DNA from: Pelargonium nanum
Lineage: Eukaryota; Streptophyta; Magnoliopsida; Geraniales; Geraniaceae
Length of the DNA stretch: 31,010 bases
NCBI GenBank assembly: GCA_036897485.1
Contig: JAYMTF010000732.1
Coordinates: 1-31,010 of the forward strand
Direction of reading: 5' to 3'
Shown here piece after piece: positions 19,201-29,900 of the stretch; within the stretch, counting starts at the first letter, position 1, and each line of letters opens with the position of its first letter. Made by a program: the position numbers and the translations under genes. The notes below the pieces were generated by a model. The model worked only from the letters and a program-made list of their open reading frames with translations. It made no database searches and was not told where the DNA came from.

Positions 19201-20243
19201 CTTCAAACTTGGACCTCGTATGAACATGCTCCTCCAGAACGTCTGAACTCCAAAAATATCAATGGAATCTGGCCTGTTACTAAGCTATTTGCCTCTGGGA
19301 AATATTTTTCCATCATAAACAGCTGCAGATGACATTAAGGAACAACATACCATTATGAAATCCATAATGACACATGATTAATCAAAGATTTTTTACCATC
19401 ACATAACTGTAGACTTACCATCAATATGTGGACACATCCGCTTAGGGACTTCCTTGGCCGAAGAGGGCTTTTCAAACTTGAATTAGAAGTATTATGAAAA
19501 CTTTTAGGTATTTCTCTAAACGCTAGTAATTTCCTCAATGAGGAATTCGAGGACAACCTTTGCCCAGTTCCAGTGGCCTCCCTGTTTCACCACCTCAAGC
19601 ATTTGCAGCACATAATTCACGGACACCCCATTGGATGTAGTTGGGCAAAGGAATGTTGCAAGAGCCAATACAAGGAAATCTTCTTGAAATGCAACAGATG
19701 GCATACTAGCGTTTGAGTCTACGAATGTTTACCAAACGCTCCGTGCTTTGGTTACCATACCTTCGGAGTGTTTCCCTAGATTGATTTGAGCTGAAATTTC
19801 TCGGAACAGTGTTACCAAACCAAGGGATACACCAACCTCTCTTGACGTCATACACTGTTCCGAGAAAATTCAGCTCAAAGTTTCTGTACTATTAGTGTCA
19901 ATAATCCAAATTTAATCATGAACTATTTTGAACATATTATCGCCCCTACCATTGTTTACAGGAGAAATAGGATGAAGATGTGTCTTGTTTATACCTTTTA
20001 GCGAATAATCAATATGTATATGGTGTTGCAGATGATGGCGAAGATGGTGAAGGGAGCTTCGATGATGATTTTGACAAGATTGACAATTCTGTAAGCTCAA
20101 ATCCGTTGCCGTTTTTAACCTTCTTTTCCAACCCAGAATATATGGTAATGTTGTGAGATCAGCTGAGCAACTTAATATTCTCTGGGCACTTGCAGGATGT
20201 TGAAGATGAGAAGCACTCAAAGGCCAAAGCATCCAAGAGCTGA
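16236..20243 (+). CDS. BSD domain-containing protein (293 aa)
   Basis: I read six exons: 16236-16599, 16677-16780, 17896-17993, 18363-18571, 20032-20090 and 20196-20243. All introns are GT-AG and phases agree; the product has 293 residues. Residues 1-90 are Ala/Lys/Glu-rich and probably helical (AAKKTHSV, AAEASKRAD), of the kind seen in plant BSD proteins. The BSD domain spans about 139-193, with W143 and the diagnostic Phe-Trp pair at 175-176 (RKFWRIYF). The acidic, low-complexity tail holds DDGEDGEGSFDDDFDKID and ends in a lysine-rich stretch. BSD domains occur in TFIIH p62, synapse-associated proteins and DOS2-like proteins; the role of this plant subfamily is poorly known. Introns 2 and 4 are long because of inserted elements (a MITE and a transposon-related fragment). 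The start is the first ATG after a stop-rich leader. Confidence 0.88.
17450..17659. mobile_element. Stowaway-like (Tc1/Mariner) MITE in intron 2 of the BSD gene
   Basis: The right end, read on the minus strand, begins TACTCCCCCGTTCCAAAATG and continues into GAGTGTCCACTTT. The left arm CACAAAATGTGTGTCCACTTT (17461-17481) is its inverted partner. The outer part of the left arm is degraded and no clean TA duplication remains there. The length of about 210 bp and the CTCCC.CCGTTCC terminus are typical of Stowaway elements. Confidence 0.7.
18600..19704 (-). pseudogene. Antisense fragment of a transposon-associated plant protein (DUF1985/plant-mobile type)
   Basis: It lies in intron 4 of the BSD gene, on the opposite strand. 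The stretch 19704-19520 encodes a piece with ATFLCPTTSNGVS and NWAKVVLEFLIEEI. It continues, in another frame around 19500-19400, with a KSLSGCVHILMV-like piece. The order LCPTT, W..., then GC(L/V)..L is typical of an abundant plant family of unknown function found in or near Mutator-like elements and Ulp1-type genes. Further open pieces at 18998-18600 may belong to the same insertion. Several frame changes and stops separate the parts, so it is a decayed copy. The exact element and its termini are not defined. Confidence 0.45.
19785..19879. repeat. Near-perfect 28-bp inverted repeat (hairpin) in intron 4
   Basis: The arms 19785-19812 and 19852-19879 are complementary at 27 of 28 positions, with a 39-base loop. 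The left arm starts TTTGAGCTGAAATTTC and the right arm ends with its complement. A transcript of either strand would fold into a stable, miRNA-precursor-sized hairpin. It may equally be the end of the inserted element next to it. Nearby GGTTACCATACC/GTGTTACCAAACC motifs look transposon-like. Confidence 0.7.
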
Positions 20244-21312
20244 AGATAAACCGAGTAAGAGATGCTATGAAATTGGAAATAAGGAACTTGCATGTGCAGC
20301 ATATCGAGGAAAGGATCGTGTAAGGGTAAATTTCCAGATGAAGAATTGTTTTTACCCAGTAGAGTTGCCGAGCTTTTGGGGGTTAAGTGGATGTTATTCA
20401 TGTGTACATTCCTTAGTCTTTTATGGTTCAAAACAGTCGTCTTTCGTTCATGATAGACAGTAATTTTTAAGCTCAGAGAAGGTTATGTTTGATTTGTATA
20501 GTTTACTTTGACTCTACAAAAAGGCTTGCATTGTATTCTACTGCTTAGTCAAGAGATATCAAGTGAGCTCTCAAAACACAATGTGATCAACAAAAATGAT
20601 ATTTATGCTTTTTTATCTGACTAAAATGAAAGATTTACAAGTTCATGTTCTTCCCCATTAGCTGTTTATGAGAAATTAAGACGAAAGCTTCGTCATTGTT
20701 GTAAAGTAACTTTCAAATCAAATCATTCGGAATATTTATTTTTTAAAGAAAGTTCAATTTGGTTGAGATACGGGCTAAGCTTGGGTTTAAACAAGTCGAG
20801 CTAAATAATGGTAATCAAATCATTTTTTATGGACTCACAGGTTACAACTTATTTTGTAAGTAAAATAAACCTCGTGCTAAAGTAGCTCGGGTTAGAAAAA
20901 AATAGTTTTAGCTACTAGAACCGCCAATTTGAACCCGAACTCATAGAAACTCGAAACTCTATGAAAATTTGTAGGTTCGAGTTTAAGGTTCCTAGTATGT
21001 TGCCGGCTGAGTCGGATAAACTCGCATGAATTCGCATACATGTAAAACTTAAACCTGATTCAACTCGTGGCCCAAATTTTGAACGAATTTAAACTCATAT
21101 TGAGTTGAATTCAAGATTCGACATTTTTAACTCAAACTCTAAAATATTCAACTTAAAATTCGAATTGTCGCATCTAATCTACTATCGGACCAGGTCAATA
21201 ACGACTCGCGATCCGTTGGCCCATTTGCAAGTTGTGGAGCCAAGTGAAGTGACCCTCTTTAAATACCTAAGAGTTCAACTGTTGAAGAGAAGTAACAGCT
21301 CTCTCTGCCACC
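20244..21312. other. Spacer between the BSD and peptidase genes, with a degenerate repeat
   Basis: The first few hundred bases are the 3' flank of the BSD gene. From about 20745 to 21130 the sequence is made of repeated CTCG/GAGTT-type motifs (for example AACTCGAAACTC, GAACCCGAACTC), a low-complexity dispersed repeat common in plant spacers. The CT-rich leader of the next gene begins near 21240. Confidence 0.45.
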
Positions 21313-24300
21313 ATGGTCATTGCTTCCCTCCTGAAATCCAAATGCTCACTGAAAGGGTCAATTTTGCCCCTCTCTTTCCACTTAATTCCCATCATACCCT
21401 CCTCCCTCTTCTCCTCCAACCCCAACTGTTGCAGAGACCTTCCCTTCTCACCACCTCCTGAAGCTCCTCCGGTTGCAAAGAAAGTACCTTTCTCAGTCTC
21501 TGGACATGGCCACACTTGGCAAGACCCTTACCACTGGATGTGCAACACCACTGACCCTGATCTCACTCACTACCTCAACCAGGAAAAGTCCTATGCACAA
21601 GCTTTCATGGCCAATACCCAGAGCTTGCAGAGGACACTTTTCTCAGAGATGAAAAATCGAATGCCCAGTTCGATTTCCACTCCTCCCGAGCGCTGGGGCC
21701 CTTGGTTTGTTCATTTCTCACCTACCCATTTCTAGTTTTCGATTATTGTAAGAACCCTTTTGTTTATTAGTTTTAGTTGTGGATCATGAGTTCTATGATT
21801 AGCACTGTGTTTAAGGTGAAGATGCTATTTTTTCAGAGCTATATGTTGTGATTGAATTTTGAATTTGAAATTTGGTATTGTGCATTTGTGGGCTTTATTG
21901 TTTAGCTTATAGTTTTGTTGGAATTTGAACTTGAATTGGGTCACTTGTATGGTTTTGACTTGGACTTGACACTCCCAATGAGGCTGTGGTGTTGTTGTGT
22001 CTTGTAATATGGTTTTCACATATTGTGTTTAAGGTAAAGATGCTATTTTTATTAGAGCTTCGTGTTGAAATATGATAGTGTATTTTGTGGACTTTGAACT
22101 TGAATTGGGTTTCATTTATAGAATATTGACTTGGACTTGATACACACAATGAGGCAATGAGGTTGTGGTGTTTGGTTTTCATTTATAAAGTGAAAAAGTG
22201 TGATGATATGCTTATACAGGTTGTACTATCAATACATTCCGGAGGGGAAGGAATACCCGGTTCTTTGTCGGAAGTTAGGAACGGGCGAAAATGGGTTGGT
22301 GAAGACTCTTCTCAAATATGTTAGGGGAGGTTTTGGAAGGGAAGAGATTTTGCTTGACTGGAATAAAATTGCAGAACAATACGGCAAGTTTCTTAGTTGC
22401 CTGTTCATTTTCAAATAAAATGGAAGTGTTTTTGTGAAACCATTGTAAGAGTATTTTTGTCATTTTTTGCTGCTGTAGGTTATGTGCATGTGGGTACATG
22501 TCGAGTTTCGCCAGATCACAACTTTCTTGCATACACGCTAGATACTTCTGGTAGCGAACGCTTCATGCTTCAAATTAAGGACCTTAGAAGTGGACATGTT
22601 CTTCCGGACTTGCAAGTAGATGGAATTGTTAGCTTGGCATGGGCTCAAGATAGTTCTTCTTTGTTCTATACGCTATCAGATGATAATCAACGGCCTTACA
22701 GGCAAACTCTATGATCGCTTTTTATCGAAGCTTTTCTATATGGAATTTTTTTTCCTTCTAAATAGTTTCTTGTATCTCAGGGTTTTGTGCAAAAATTTAG
22801 GATCAGATGAGAAATGTGATGTCCCGGTGTTCACAGAAAGTGATTCCAGCTTCTGTGTGGACATCACGAGCACTAAAGACGGGAAGTTCATCACTGTGAA
22901 TTCCAATTCAAGGACTTCATCTGAGGAAGGAACTTAGCTATTTCTTTTTTTGCATTTTCATCTATCTATAGTGGGAGTGTTATCTTCTCTTGAGGCTCAT
23001 ACTTTGTTGTTTATATTTCAGGTGTTCTTAATAGATGCTGCCAACCCATTAAAGGATTTGAAAAGAATACGGAAGAGAGTTTCTGGTGTGCAGTATTTTC
23101 TTGAACATCACAATGGCTTATTCTACATTCTTACCAATGCTCCTTTGGCTGAAACTAAGGGATGGTCTGGTGAAGACTATTACTTGGTTACATGCCAAGT
23201 TGAAGATGTACAGTCAGCTAAATGGAAAGTGAGTCTTGTTCATAACTATTTATCGTGTGCCAAGCTGAAGATTTCTGATGTTGTATCATTAGTTCTTTTA
23301 TTTCATGTTTCTTTATAAGGTTATACTTGTCACCGTGCTGTTTAGCTGACTTCCATTCCTTTTTTTGTCTTTCAGTTTTCTTATGCTTATTTTTCCTCTT
23401 TTAGAATACTATACTTCCTGGTGAAGACACGAGCATACAAGATATGGACATCTTCAATGGACATTTGGTGCTTTTTCTTAATAAGAGGGGTGTCCCTATG
23501 TTATGTTCTGTTGATTTGCCCATCAATTTCAGCAATAAGGTATTTAAATTTCTGCTCTGTTAAATTCAGTTACTCAAAGAATTGATATGCGCTGTAATTT
23601 ATTATATATGTTTTTTCTTTACTATATGTCTATTTTATGCCGTAAAACACAATTTAGAAAAGATTAGATTTGTAATGATTTTACATCATACTTACACGTC
23701 TTTTATGTATGCTTACACTTCATTTGTTTCTTGGAAAAATTTATGTTCCTTCTCTTCATTTGTTGTGTCTTTGTGTCAAATACCATATTTTTTGTGTAGT
23801 AGTTGTGGAATATTTGATATCAGGTCCTTCAATTGCTTGTATTTACCGTTTGCAAGCCAGTTTATTTCCAGTCTCTAATGCGGCATCAAAAGCTCTTTCT
23901 CTCTTCCTTTTATTTTGGGATAAAATTTGTGTGTGCACTCAATTCTATTTTGCAGCATCATGCGAGGCTAGAGAATCTCAATCCGTGGTTTTTCCCTCTA
24001 CCCTCAAGTTCATGTGATATTGCCCCAGGCTCCAACCATGACTTCATGAACTCGGTGTTTCGTGCCGTGCTTTCATCTCCAGTGGTAATACACTCCTACT
24101 ACCCTCTGCAGCTTTTTGAGCCCTTCTCTCTTTAGCGTATGCATTGGCGCACTGTTTCCATTTTTAAATATTCTGCTGGAAATGTATGTTTGCTCGTCTC
24201 TTTTTTTAATGTTGAAAGAAGCTTGACGAAAGCCTCACAGAATCATAATACTAATATTCTGACATGGTTATTTCTTGAGGGTCGGATTTAGAAAAGTTAG

Positions 24301-26163
24301 GTGAAATGGTATATATAATTTACTAGGTCGGGGATTGCGGTTTATTACGTTCATATCAACTTAGAGCTAGAGAGGCCCATCCTGAACAAAGTGTCCTGAT
24401 TTTGGATATCTTCATTCCATCTTGACGATTATTAAACGAAACTTAAATGTTTATATGTGTGTGTGTGTGTGTAAGCAGCCTAGTGTTGGAAGCTTAGTCT
24501 TTGCTTTTACAGAAAGTTTGTTTCTCTAACTCCAACTCGAAAAATTCAAGGTGACAAGGCATCAATCTTACCGTTGTGCCAATGCTTGCCCTCTGAGACT
24601 CATAATTTATTTAGTTGTAGAAAATTAAGTTACATAGGAATGTCTGATTTTGCGTTTTCATGGAATTGTTTGTGAAAGTCTTCTCTTTACACAACTACAG
24701 ATGCCAGATTTAATTGTTGACTACGATATGTCAAAAAAGACCTTCTCCATAGTGAAACAAGAGGACGTTAGGGGTGTTTCTGGTACTAGTGGAGGGACCT
24801 TAGATAATAGGGAAGAACGAGTCGAGATGAATGAAGTACATGGATGGAATGATTTTTCTGATACATACTGTTGTGAGAGTACGGAAGTTTCTTCTCACGA
24901 TGGTGTTCGTGTTCCTCTGACAATTTTGTACTCTCGAGAAGCATGGCGTAAGGGTTTCTCTCCAGGGCTTTTACATGGCTATGGAGCGTACGGGGAAGTT
25001 CTAGATAAAAGTTGGTCTGCAGATCGGCTGAGTCTACTTGATCGTGGCTGGGTTGTGGCGTTCGCTGATGTGAGGTTCTGTTTCTATTTTTAGAGGACAT
25101 CAACAATTTACGAGCCAAACAAAAATTTCACTATATTGGTTGGTTTATACGTTTCTTTTTTGGCAGGGGTGGTGGCAGTGATTCGTCGTGGCATAAATCT
25201 GGGAGTGGATTGAACGAACAAAATTCTATAAATGACTTTGTATCATGTGGCAAGTTCTTGGTTAACAAGGGCTATATTCATAAAGATCAGCTTTGTGCTA
25301 TTGGTTATAGTGCAGGTGGTCTTCTTGTTGGAGCAGCCATGAACATGTATCCTAGCATGTTTCGTGCTGCAATACTGAAGGTAATAACTGACGATAAGCT
25401 ATGACAGTACAGATTGTTTCTCGCTTTGTGTATACTGATATAATCAAGTTCAGTAGATTGTGTACTTTTCCGTATTGTAGCAATTTGGAATGTCAGTAAT
25501 TAAGTTTCAAGAAAGCTTAGAAGTTCTAAATGGCCATTTTTGTGTTTTTGCCCTTTTTAGGTTCCATTTCTTGACATTTGTAACACATTGTTGGATCCAA
25601 ATTTGCCTCTCACTATATTGGACTACGAAGAATTTGGGAATCCGCAGAAACAAGCTGATTTCGAGTCCATAAGGAGTTATTCTCCTTACGACAACATTCC
25701 TCAACAAACTTGCCTTCCTTCGGTGCTTGTTACAGCTTCATTTCATGACTCAAGGTAATTTCATTTCTTTCTTCTCGCCTTTGTTAGCTTTTCCAAACTT
25801 GCATATATACATATAACCAAATACGCTTATATGCACGTGAAATGACATGCATTGATGTCAGCTTACAACATATCTACTTTTTACTAGTCTGCATGTTTGC
25901 GGATAGTTTACATGTTCATTCACTGTCAGCACAAGTCGTTTAGTATTTATTTTTTCTTTACCGTTAGGGTTGGAGTCTGGGAAGCTGCAAAATGGGTGGC
26001 AAAAGTAAGAGATAGTACCTGTTCTAGATGCTCCAGTTCAGTCATCTTGAAGACTAACATGACCGGAGGTCACTTTGGAGAAGGAGGCCGGTATGCTCTA
26101 TGCGAGGAAACAGCTTATGAATATGCTTTTTTGATGAAAGTTCTTGGATCCAAACAGTATTAA
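21313..26163 (+). CDS. Prolyl oligopeptidase family protein, oligopeptidase B/protease 2-like (791 aa)
   Basis: I read eleven exons: 21313-21704, 22220-22383, 22479-22701, 22781-22928, 23022-23228, 23405-23539, 23956-24084, 24701-25074, 25167-25380, 25561-25754 and 25968-26163. The product is about 791 residues, the length I recall for Arabidopsis At5g66960. It is a serine peptidase of clan SC, family S9A. The first 45 residues are Ser/Pro/Leu-rich and could be an organelle transit peptide. The beta-propeller region follows (about 60-500), with DPYHWM near its start. The hydrolase domain contains HGYGAYG, the nucleophile Ser639 in GYSAGG, Asp725 in FHDSRV and His762 in GGHFGEGGR, so the triad is complete. 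Family enzymes cut peptides after proline or basic residues; the substrate here is unknown. Introns 2 and 3 have GC donors (22384 and 22702). Intron 4 lacks GT or GC at the expected position (after 22928). The next gene is convergent. Confidence 0.88.
21808..22195 (+). repeat. Two-copy tandem duplication in intron 1 of the peptidase gene
   Basis: TGTTTAAGGT.AAGATGCTATTTTT begins at 21808 and again at 22026 (period 218). In both copies it is followed by TTTGAACTTGAATTGGGT, TTGACTTGGACTTGA and CAATGAGG...GTGGTGTT. The second copy is shorter by an internal loss of roughly 45 bases. Confidence 0.75.
24455..24473 (+). repeat. GT microsatellite in intron 7 of the peptidase gene
   Basis: A run of GT dinucleotides lies inside the intron between 24085 and 24700. 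It is an ordinary simple repeat, likely to vary in length between individuals. Confidence 0.8.
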
Positions 26164-26454
26164 GAGTATAGATGCTGATGAATCTAAGTGAGTCTAAATC
26201 TCATTTTGCCATATTATGAATAAGAACGCGCTGATATTCTCATGCAAAAGAAGCTGTTTTGTTATGTAAACATGCTCGATTTTCTCTACGATGCATATTA
26301 TAAGTGAAATCTCGGTATAATCTCAACAACATCTTGTAATTTATGGAAAAATCTCCAGACACGAGTCCTAAAACCAATAGCTCATCATTTACAAATAGCA
26401 AAAAATAAAAGGAAGAGAATGAAAGAAACAGAAAAATATGGGAAGCTTGAGACC

Positions 26455-29400
26455 CTACAAGTTTGATATCTTTAATCGCTTTTGAGCTTGATCCGATTCC
26501 TCTCCACTGCTTGCGTCCCGAGTATGTGTTGATTGTTCCTAGAGAACAATATAAGTATAATCAGGCCCATACATAGTAACCTAAATTTGTTTTCATGCTG
26601 GAAAGGAGTGTAATGTGATCTTTCATACCTTAGCTGTGGATGTTCCCGGGTTGAGCCCTCTATTTGCCCGCTTCCCAAGATCAATCTGCACTGAGACGCT
26701 GGCCTGCGACAGATCTATGCCTGCGCTGTGCAGTGCTTGTGTCAATGTGTTCAGCAACCTGTAAACCAAACTCCTTTAATATAGTATCTGGACAACACTC
26801 AAGTATTCTAGCGAAAAATGTTACACGTGTCTACGCCTACGTTATCATTTATCAGAATTTTTTTTCATCGGGAAATAGTGAAGTTTAATTCTCAAGACGG
26901 AAATTCTTTAGTAAAACCTATAATTTCCATGTCTTTCAGTCAGAATATGCCTATGCATATACTTACCAAGCTAGAAGACGCGATCACAAGAGATATTCAA
27001 TTCATCAAAGCTAAAATATATGCAACTATCTATTAGGCATGTATAGAAACATAACAAACATGCTAATCCATGGAACCATAACCTATATAGGACACAAATA
27101 TAATAAAAACTATTAGACCTGCCAAAATCCTAAAAAATTCCATGAAATATAAGAATAACAATAACATGAAATCCTAAAATTCCAAAATATACTAAATCTA
27201 GCAATACTAGCAATGGACAAATAGTATGGAAATGGGAACTTGCAAAAGAAACAAACCAACATGTACGGAAATTGCATGCATAACAAAAGTCAAGGTCTAA
27301 TGCTAAACTCAAAAAAAAAAAGTCAAGGTCTAATGCTAGATATTTCGGGATTGAAAGTGCCTTTGCAATTGGGTGGAAACATACAGAAACCCAAGAATCT
27401 ATCAGTTCTACAAGAACTCACCCTTGAGAGTAAACACTCGAGAAGCTGATGGTTCCTCCTTCAATTGCCAGATCTTGTTGGTTCAGTGTGTCACGAGTGA
27501 TGGGACATTGCGCATCAGAAACCGGGATCTGAAGCGGATGGGAGAGCACACCATCACTTCGAGTAGTAGCGGGAATGCAAGCCCGCAAGGGCATTGGTAC
27601 TGGTAAAACACCCTTTACCACCTCAGGTAGCGGATCCACTGCCTTGCTAGCAACATCCATGCTATGGTCTGATTCTGCCGGATTCTGAGTGCTCACAAGC
27701 ATGCTCGGACTCAGAGTTACGTTATTTTCGTCCAACTTCCCAACAAATGTTGATACCGGACCAGAACCAGATCCATTCTTTATGGCTTGAGGTTGAGGAT
27801 GACCAACAAAATTCTGAACACGCCAGTGACTATTCCTCTGTTCCAAGAAGGAAGTGACTGAATTTAATTAATCCGGAAAATATTGGAAGGGCAAAAACCT
27901 CTTGTATGCATGCATTTCCCAACTCTCATTCCGCCACAACCGTTTTAACTTTTTTTGTCCCCACAGATCATAATAATTTCTAACTAGTACCATGATTAAG
28001 ACTTATAGTTAAGCATACTACCCTGAGAATCACTTATAAAATATTCCAAATATCATTCATAACTTTTACAATAGCACGAGCAAGCTAGTGAACACTATCT
28101 GCACAATGTGTAAGGCTAATAATTTGAATCTTACCCAAGGCATTAGTTTTGTGGGCTCTGAACTCCAACCTGGGTAGGAACCCTCGTACTTTTGCATTTT
28201 CTCCTGTAAATACTGGACATATTCGATCACCTGCAATGATCGGTGATAATTTAGACGACAATCTGGAAAAATCAATAATATAAAAAATAAAATTTCAGTG
28301 ATATGAACCTCCAACAAAAATGATGCTGTATCTCTCTTTTGATCACTGTGTGGTATGAGGTCTCTCAATATCTGGAATCTGTGAAAAGAGACACCCGCTA
28401 GATTAGTATAATGTTAATAACTTAATCATTCGAACCTCTCAAAAGAGAAGGCACCTGGAAAGCATCGAATTCAAAGACACGATGAAACACCGTATCTGAT
28501 TATGTGCATTGATGATTAAAGGATGTGAAAAGCCCCCATCAATCTTGAGATTATAAGTAAATATAACATCAACGTGCAGAATTGAAGATACAGAACTAAC
28601 AAATTAGCATAATGTCAGTAAAACATGCCTCTCGTTGATTTTGCTTCTTCTCCGCTGCTCTGTGACTGAATGTTTTGATCTTATAGCACTTGCCTTGTCA
28701 CTGTTCTTTCCATCTGATGTTCATACTCAAAATCACAAATTCAGAACTCATTTTTTTTTAATTAATTCATAACTCAATTTAAACAAACACAAAAGTGCAA
28801 CATTTCACACAAAAACACTGATCAGAGACCTAAAAGCATATACTCCAAATTCCAAATTCAGAACTCAATTTCTTAAACAAAAATACATCTTTCCCACAAA
28901 AACACCTATCAGGGACCTAAAAGCTTATACTCAGTCAAAATCACAAATTCAGAACCCAATTGCTTAAACAAAAATACAGCTATTGCACAAAAACACTGAT
29001 CAGAGAGCTACGAGCATATACTCAAACTTCCAAATTCAGAACTCAGTTTCTATAAACAACACAAAAATGCAAATTTGGCACAAAAGCGCTGATCAGGGAA
29101 CTAAAATCATATGCTCAAAATTACATATTCAAAACTCGATTTCTATAAACAAACACAAAATCAGAGACCCAAAAGCATACACTCAAAATTCAAATAAGAG
29201 AAAACCACTCATTGCTACAGATACAAAAAAAAAAAAAAAAAAACCAAAGATTTACATAAATTGCAAATTTTCAAGGCAAAACCTAAAAATCATCTGAAAC
29301 CAACATAAGAGTAGCCAACACTTGACCTCAGTACCATGGGAAAAATGATCTTTCAGTTCCAAATCAAACACTCATGTACCAGAAAATGCAAAACAAATAT

Positions 29401-29599
29401 AGAAAACAAAGATTTGATCATGTTTTCTTATGGGTTCTGCATCTGAGAAGGGTTTAAATATACCTCTAGTGTTGGTGTTGTTGTTGGCAGAAGAGGTAGT
29501 GTTGGAGGAAGGTCCGTCCTTCTTGGAAGCGTAATCATCATCCTCGTACTCGTCGTCCTCGTGATTATTGTTGTTGCTGTTGCCCTTTCCTGATCTCAT
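26455..29599 (-). CDS. BIM2-like: BIM-type bHLH transcription factor (BES1-interacting Myc-like), 338 aa
   Basis: Seven coding exons, in transcript order on the minus strand: 29599-29464, 28713-28629, 28378-28309, 28230-28135, 27837-27422, 26758-26629 and 26538-26455, giving 338 residues. The N-terminus (MRSGKGN, an Asn/Asp/Glu-rich stretch, [10 protein letters not shown]) matches Arabidopsis BIM2. The bHLH spans about 56-108: [17 protein letters not shown] with His60, Glu64 and Arg68 for E-box/G-box contact, then [31 protein letters not shown] follows, then a Pro/Ser-rich middle. The conserved C-terminal part has IEGGTIS.SS.YSQG and [31 protein letters not shown] proteins act in the nucleus, pair with BES1 in brassinosteroid responses, and also contribute to embryo patterning. 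Intron 2 uses a GC donor (28628-28627). Intron 1 holds a tandem repeat. The start is the first in-frame ATG fitting the family. Confidence 0.9.
28731..29200. repeat. Array of about six ~90-bp repeats in intron 1 of the BIM gene
   Basis: The block ATTCAGAACTCA or a close variant starts at 28739, 28856, 28947, 29034, 29127 and (truncated) 29188. Spacings are 117, 91, 87, 93 and 61 bases. Between these are shared blocks such as CACAAAAACACTGATCAG, GAGACCTAAAAGCATATACTC and AAACAAACACAAAA. The array fills most of the 750-base intron. A long A-run stands just beyond it at about 29226-29242. Confidence 0.8.
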
Positions 29600-29900
29600 C
29601 CTCGTCTCTACGATTCCGGCGAGCAGCGATAAGATCTGTGGCGGAGAGACTGCTGCTGGAGGAGGAGGAGGAGGTTTCGAGAAATGGGTTATTGGAAAAG
29701 TTGTATATTGTTTGTGGGTTCTTCTGGGTTTCGTCTCCGGCGGCCTCCACGGTGGCGTTTCACGGCTGAGCTGTTGGGACTGCGATGGCTCAATTGGGTT
29801 GTTGTTGTTGTCAAATCATGAGTATTGTAATGGTTTTGTTTTTGTTTTTATTTTCTATTTTATTTGGGGAAATAAAGTGGAGTGATTGCAAGTGGGTGAA
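29600..29900 (-). promoter_or_regulatory. Leader and proximal promoter region of the BIM gene
   Basis: Upstream of the BIM start on the minus strand lies a region with CTCC- and AAC-type low-complexity runs (about 29655-29673 and 29800-29812), typical of plant leaders. The spacer turns AT-rich beyond about 29920. No clear TATA box was identified. A 61-codon frame here starts with GTG and is not called. Confidence 0.35.

Noticed and set aside
29565-29750. 61-codon frame overlapping the start of BIM, as a uORF
   Set aside because: It begins with GTG, not ATG, and its serine and glutamine runs come from low-complexity leader DNA.
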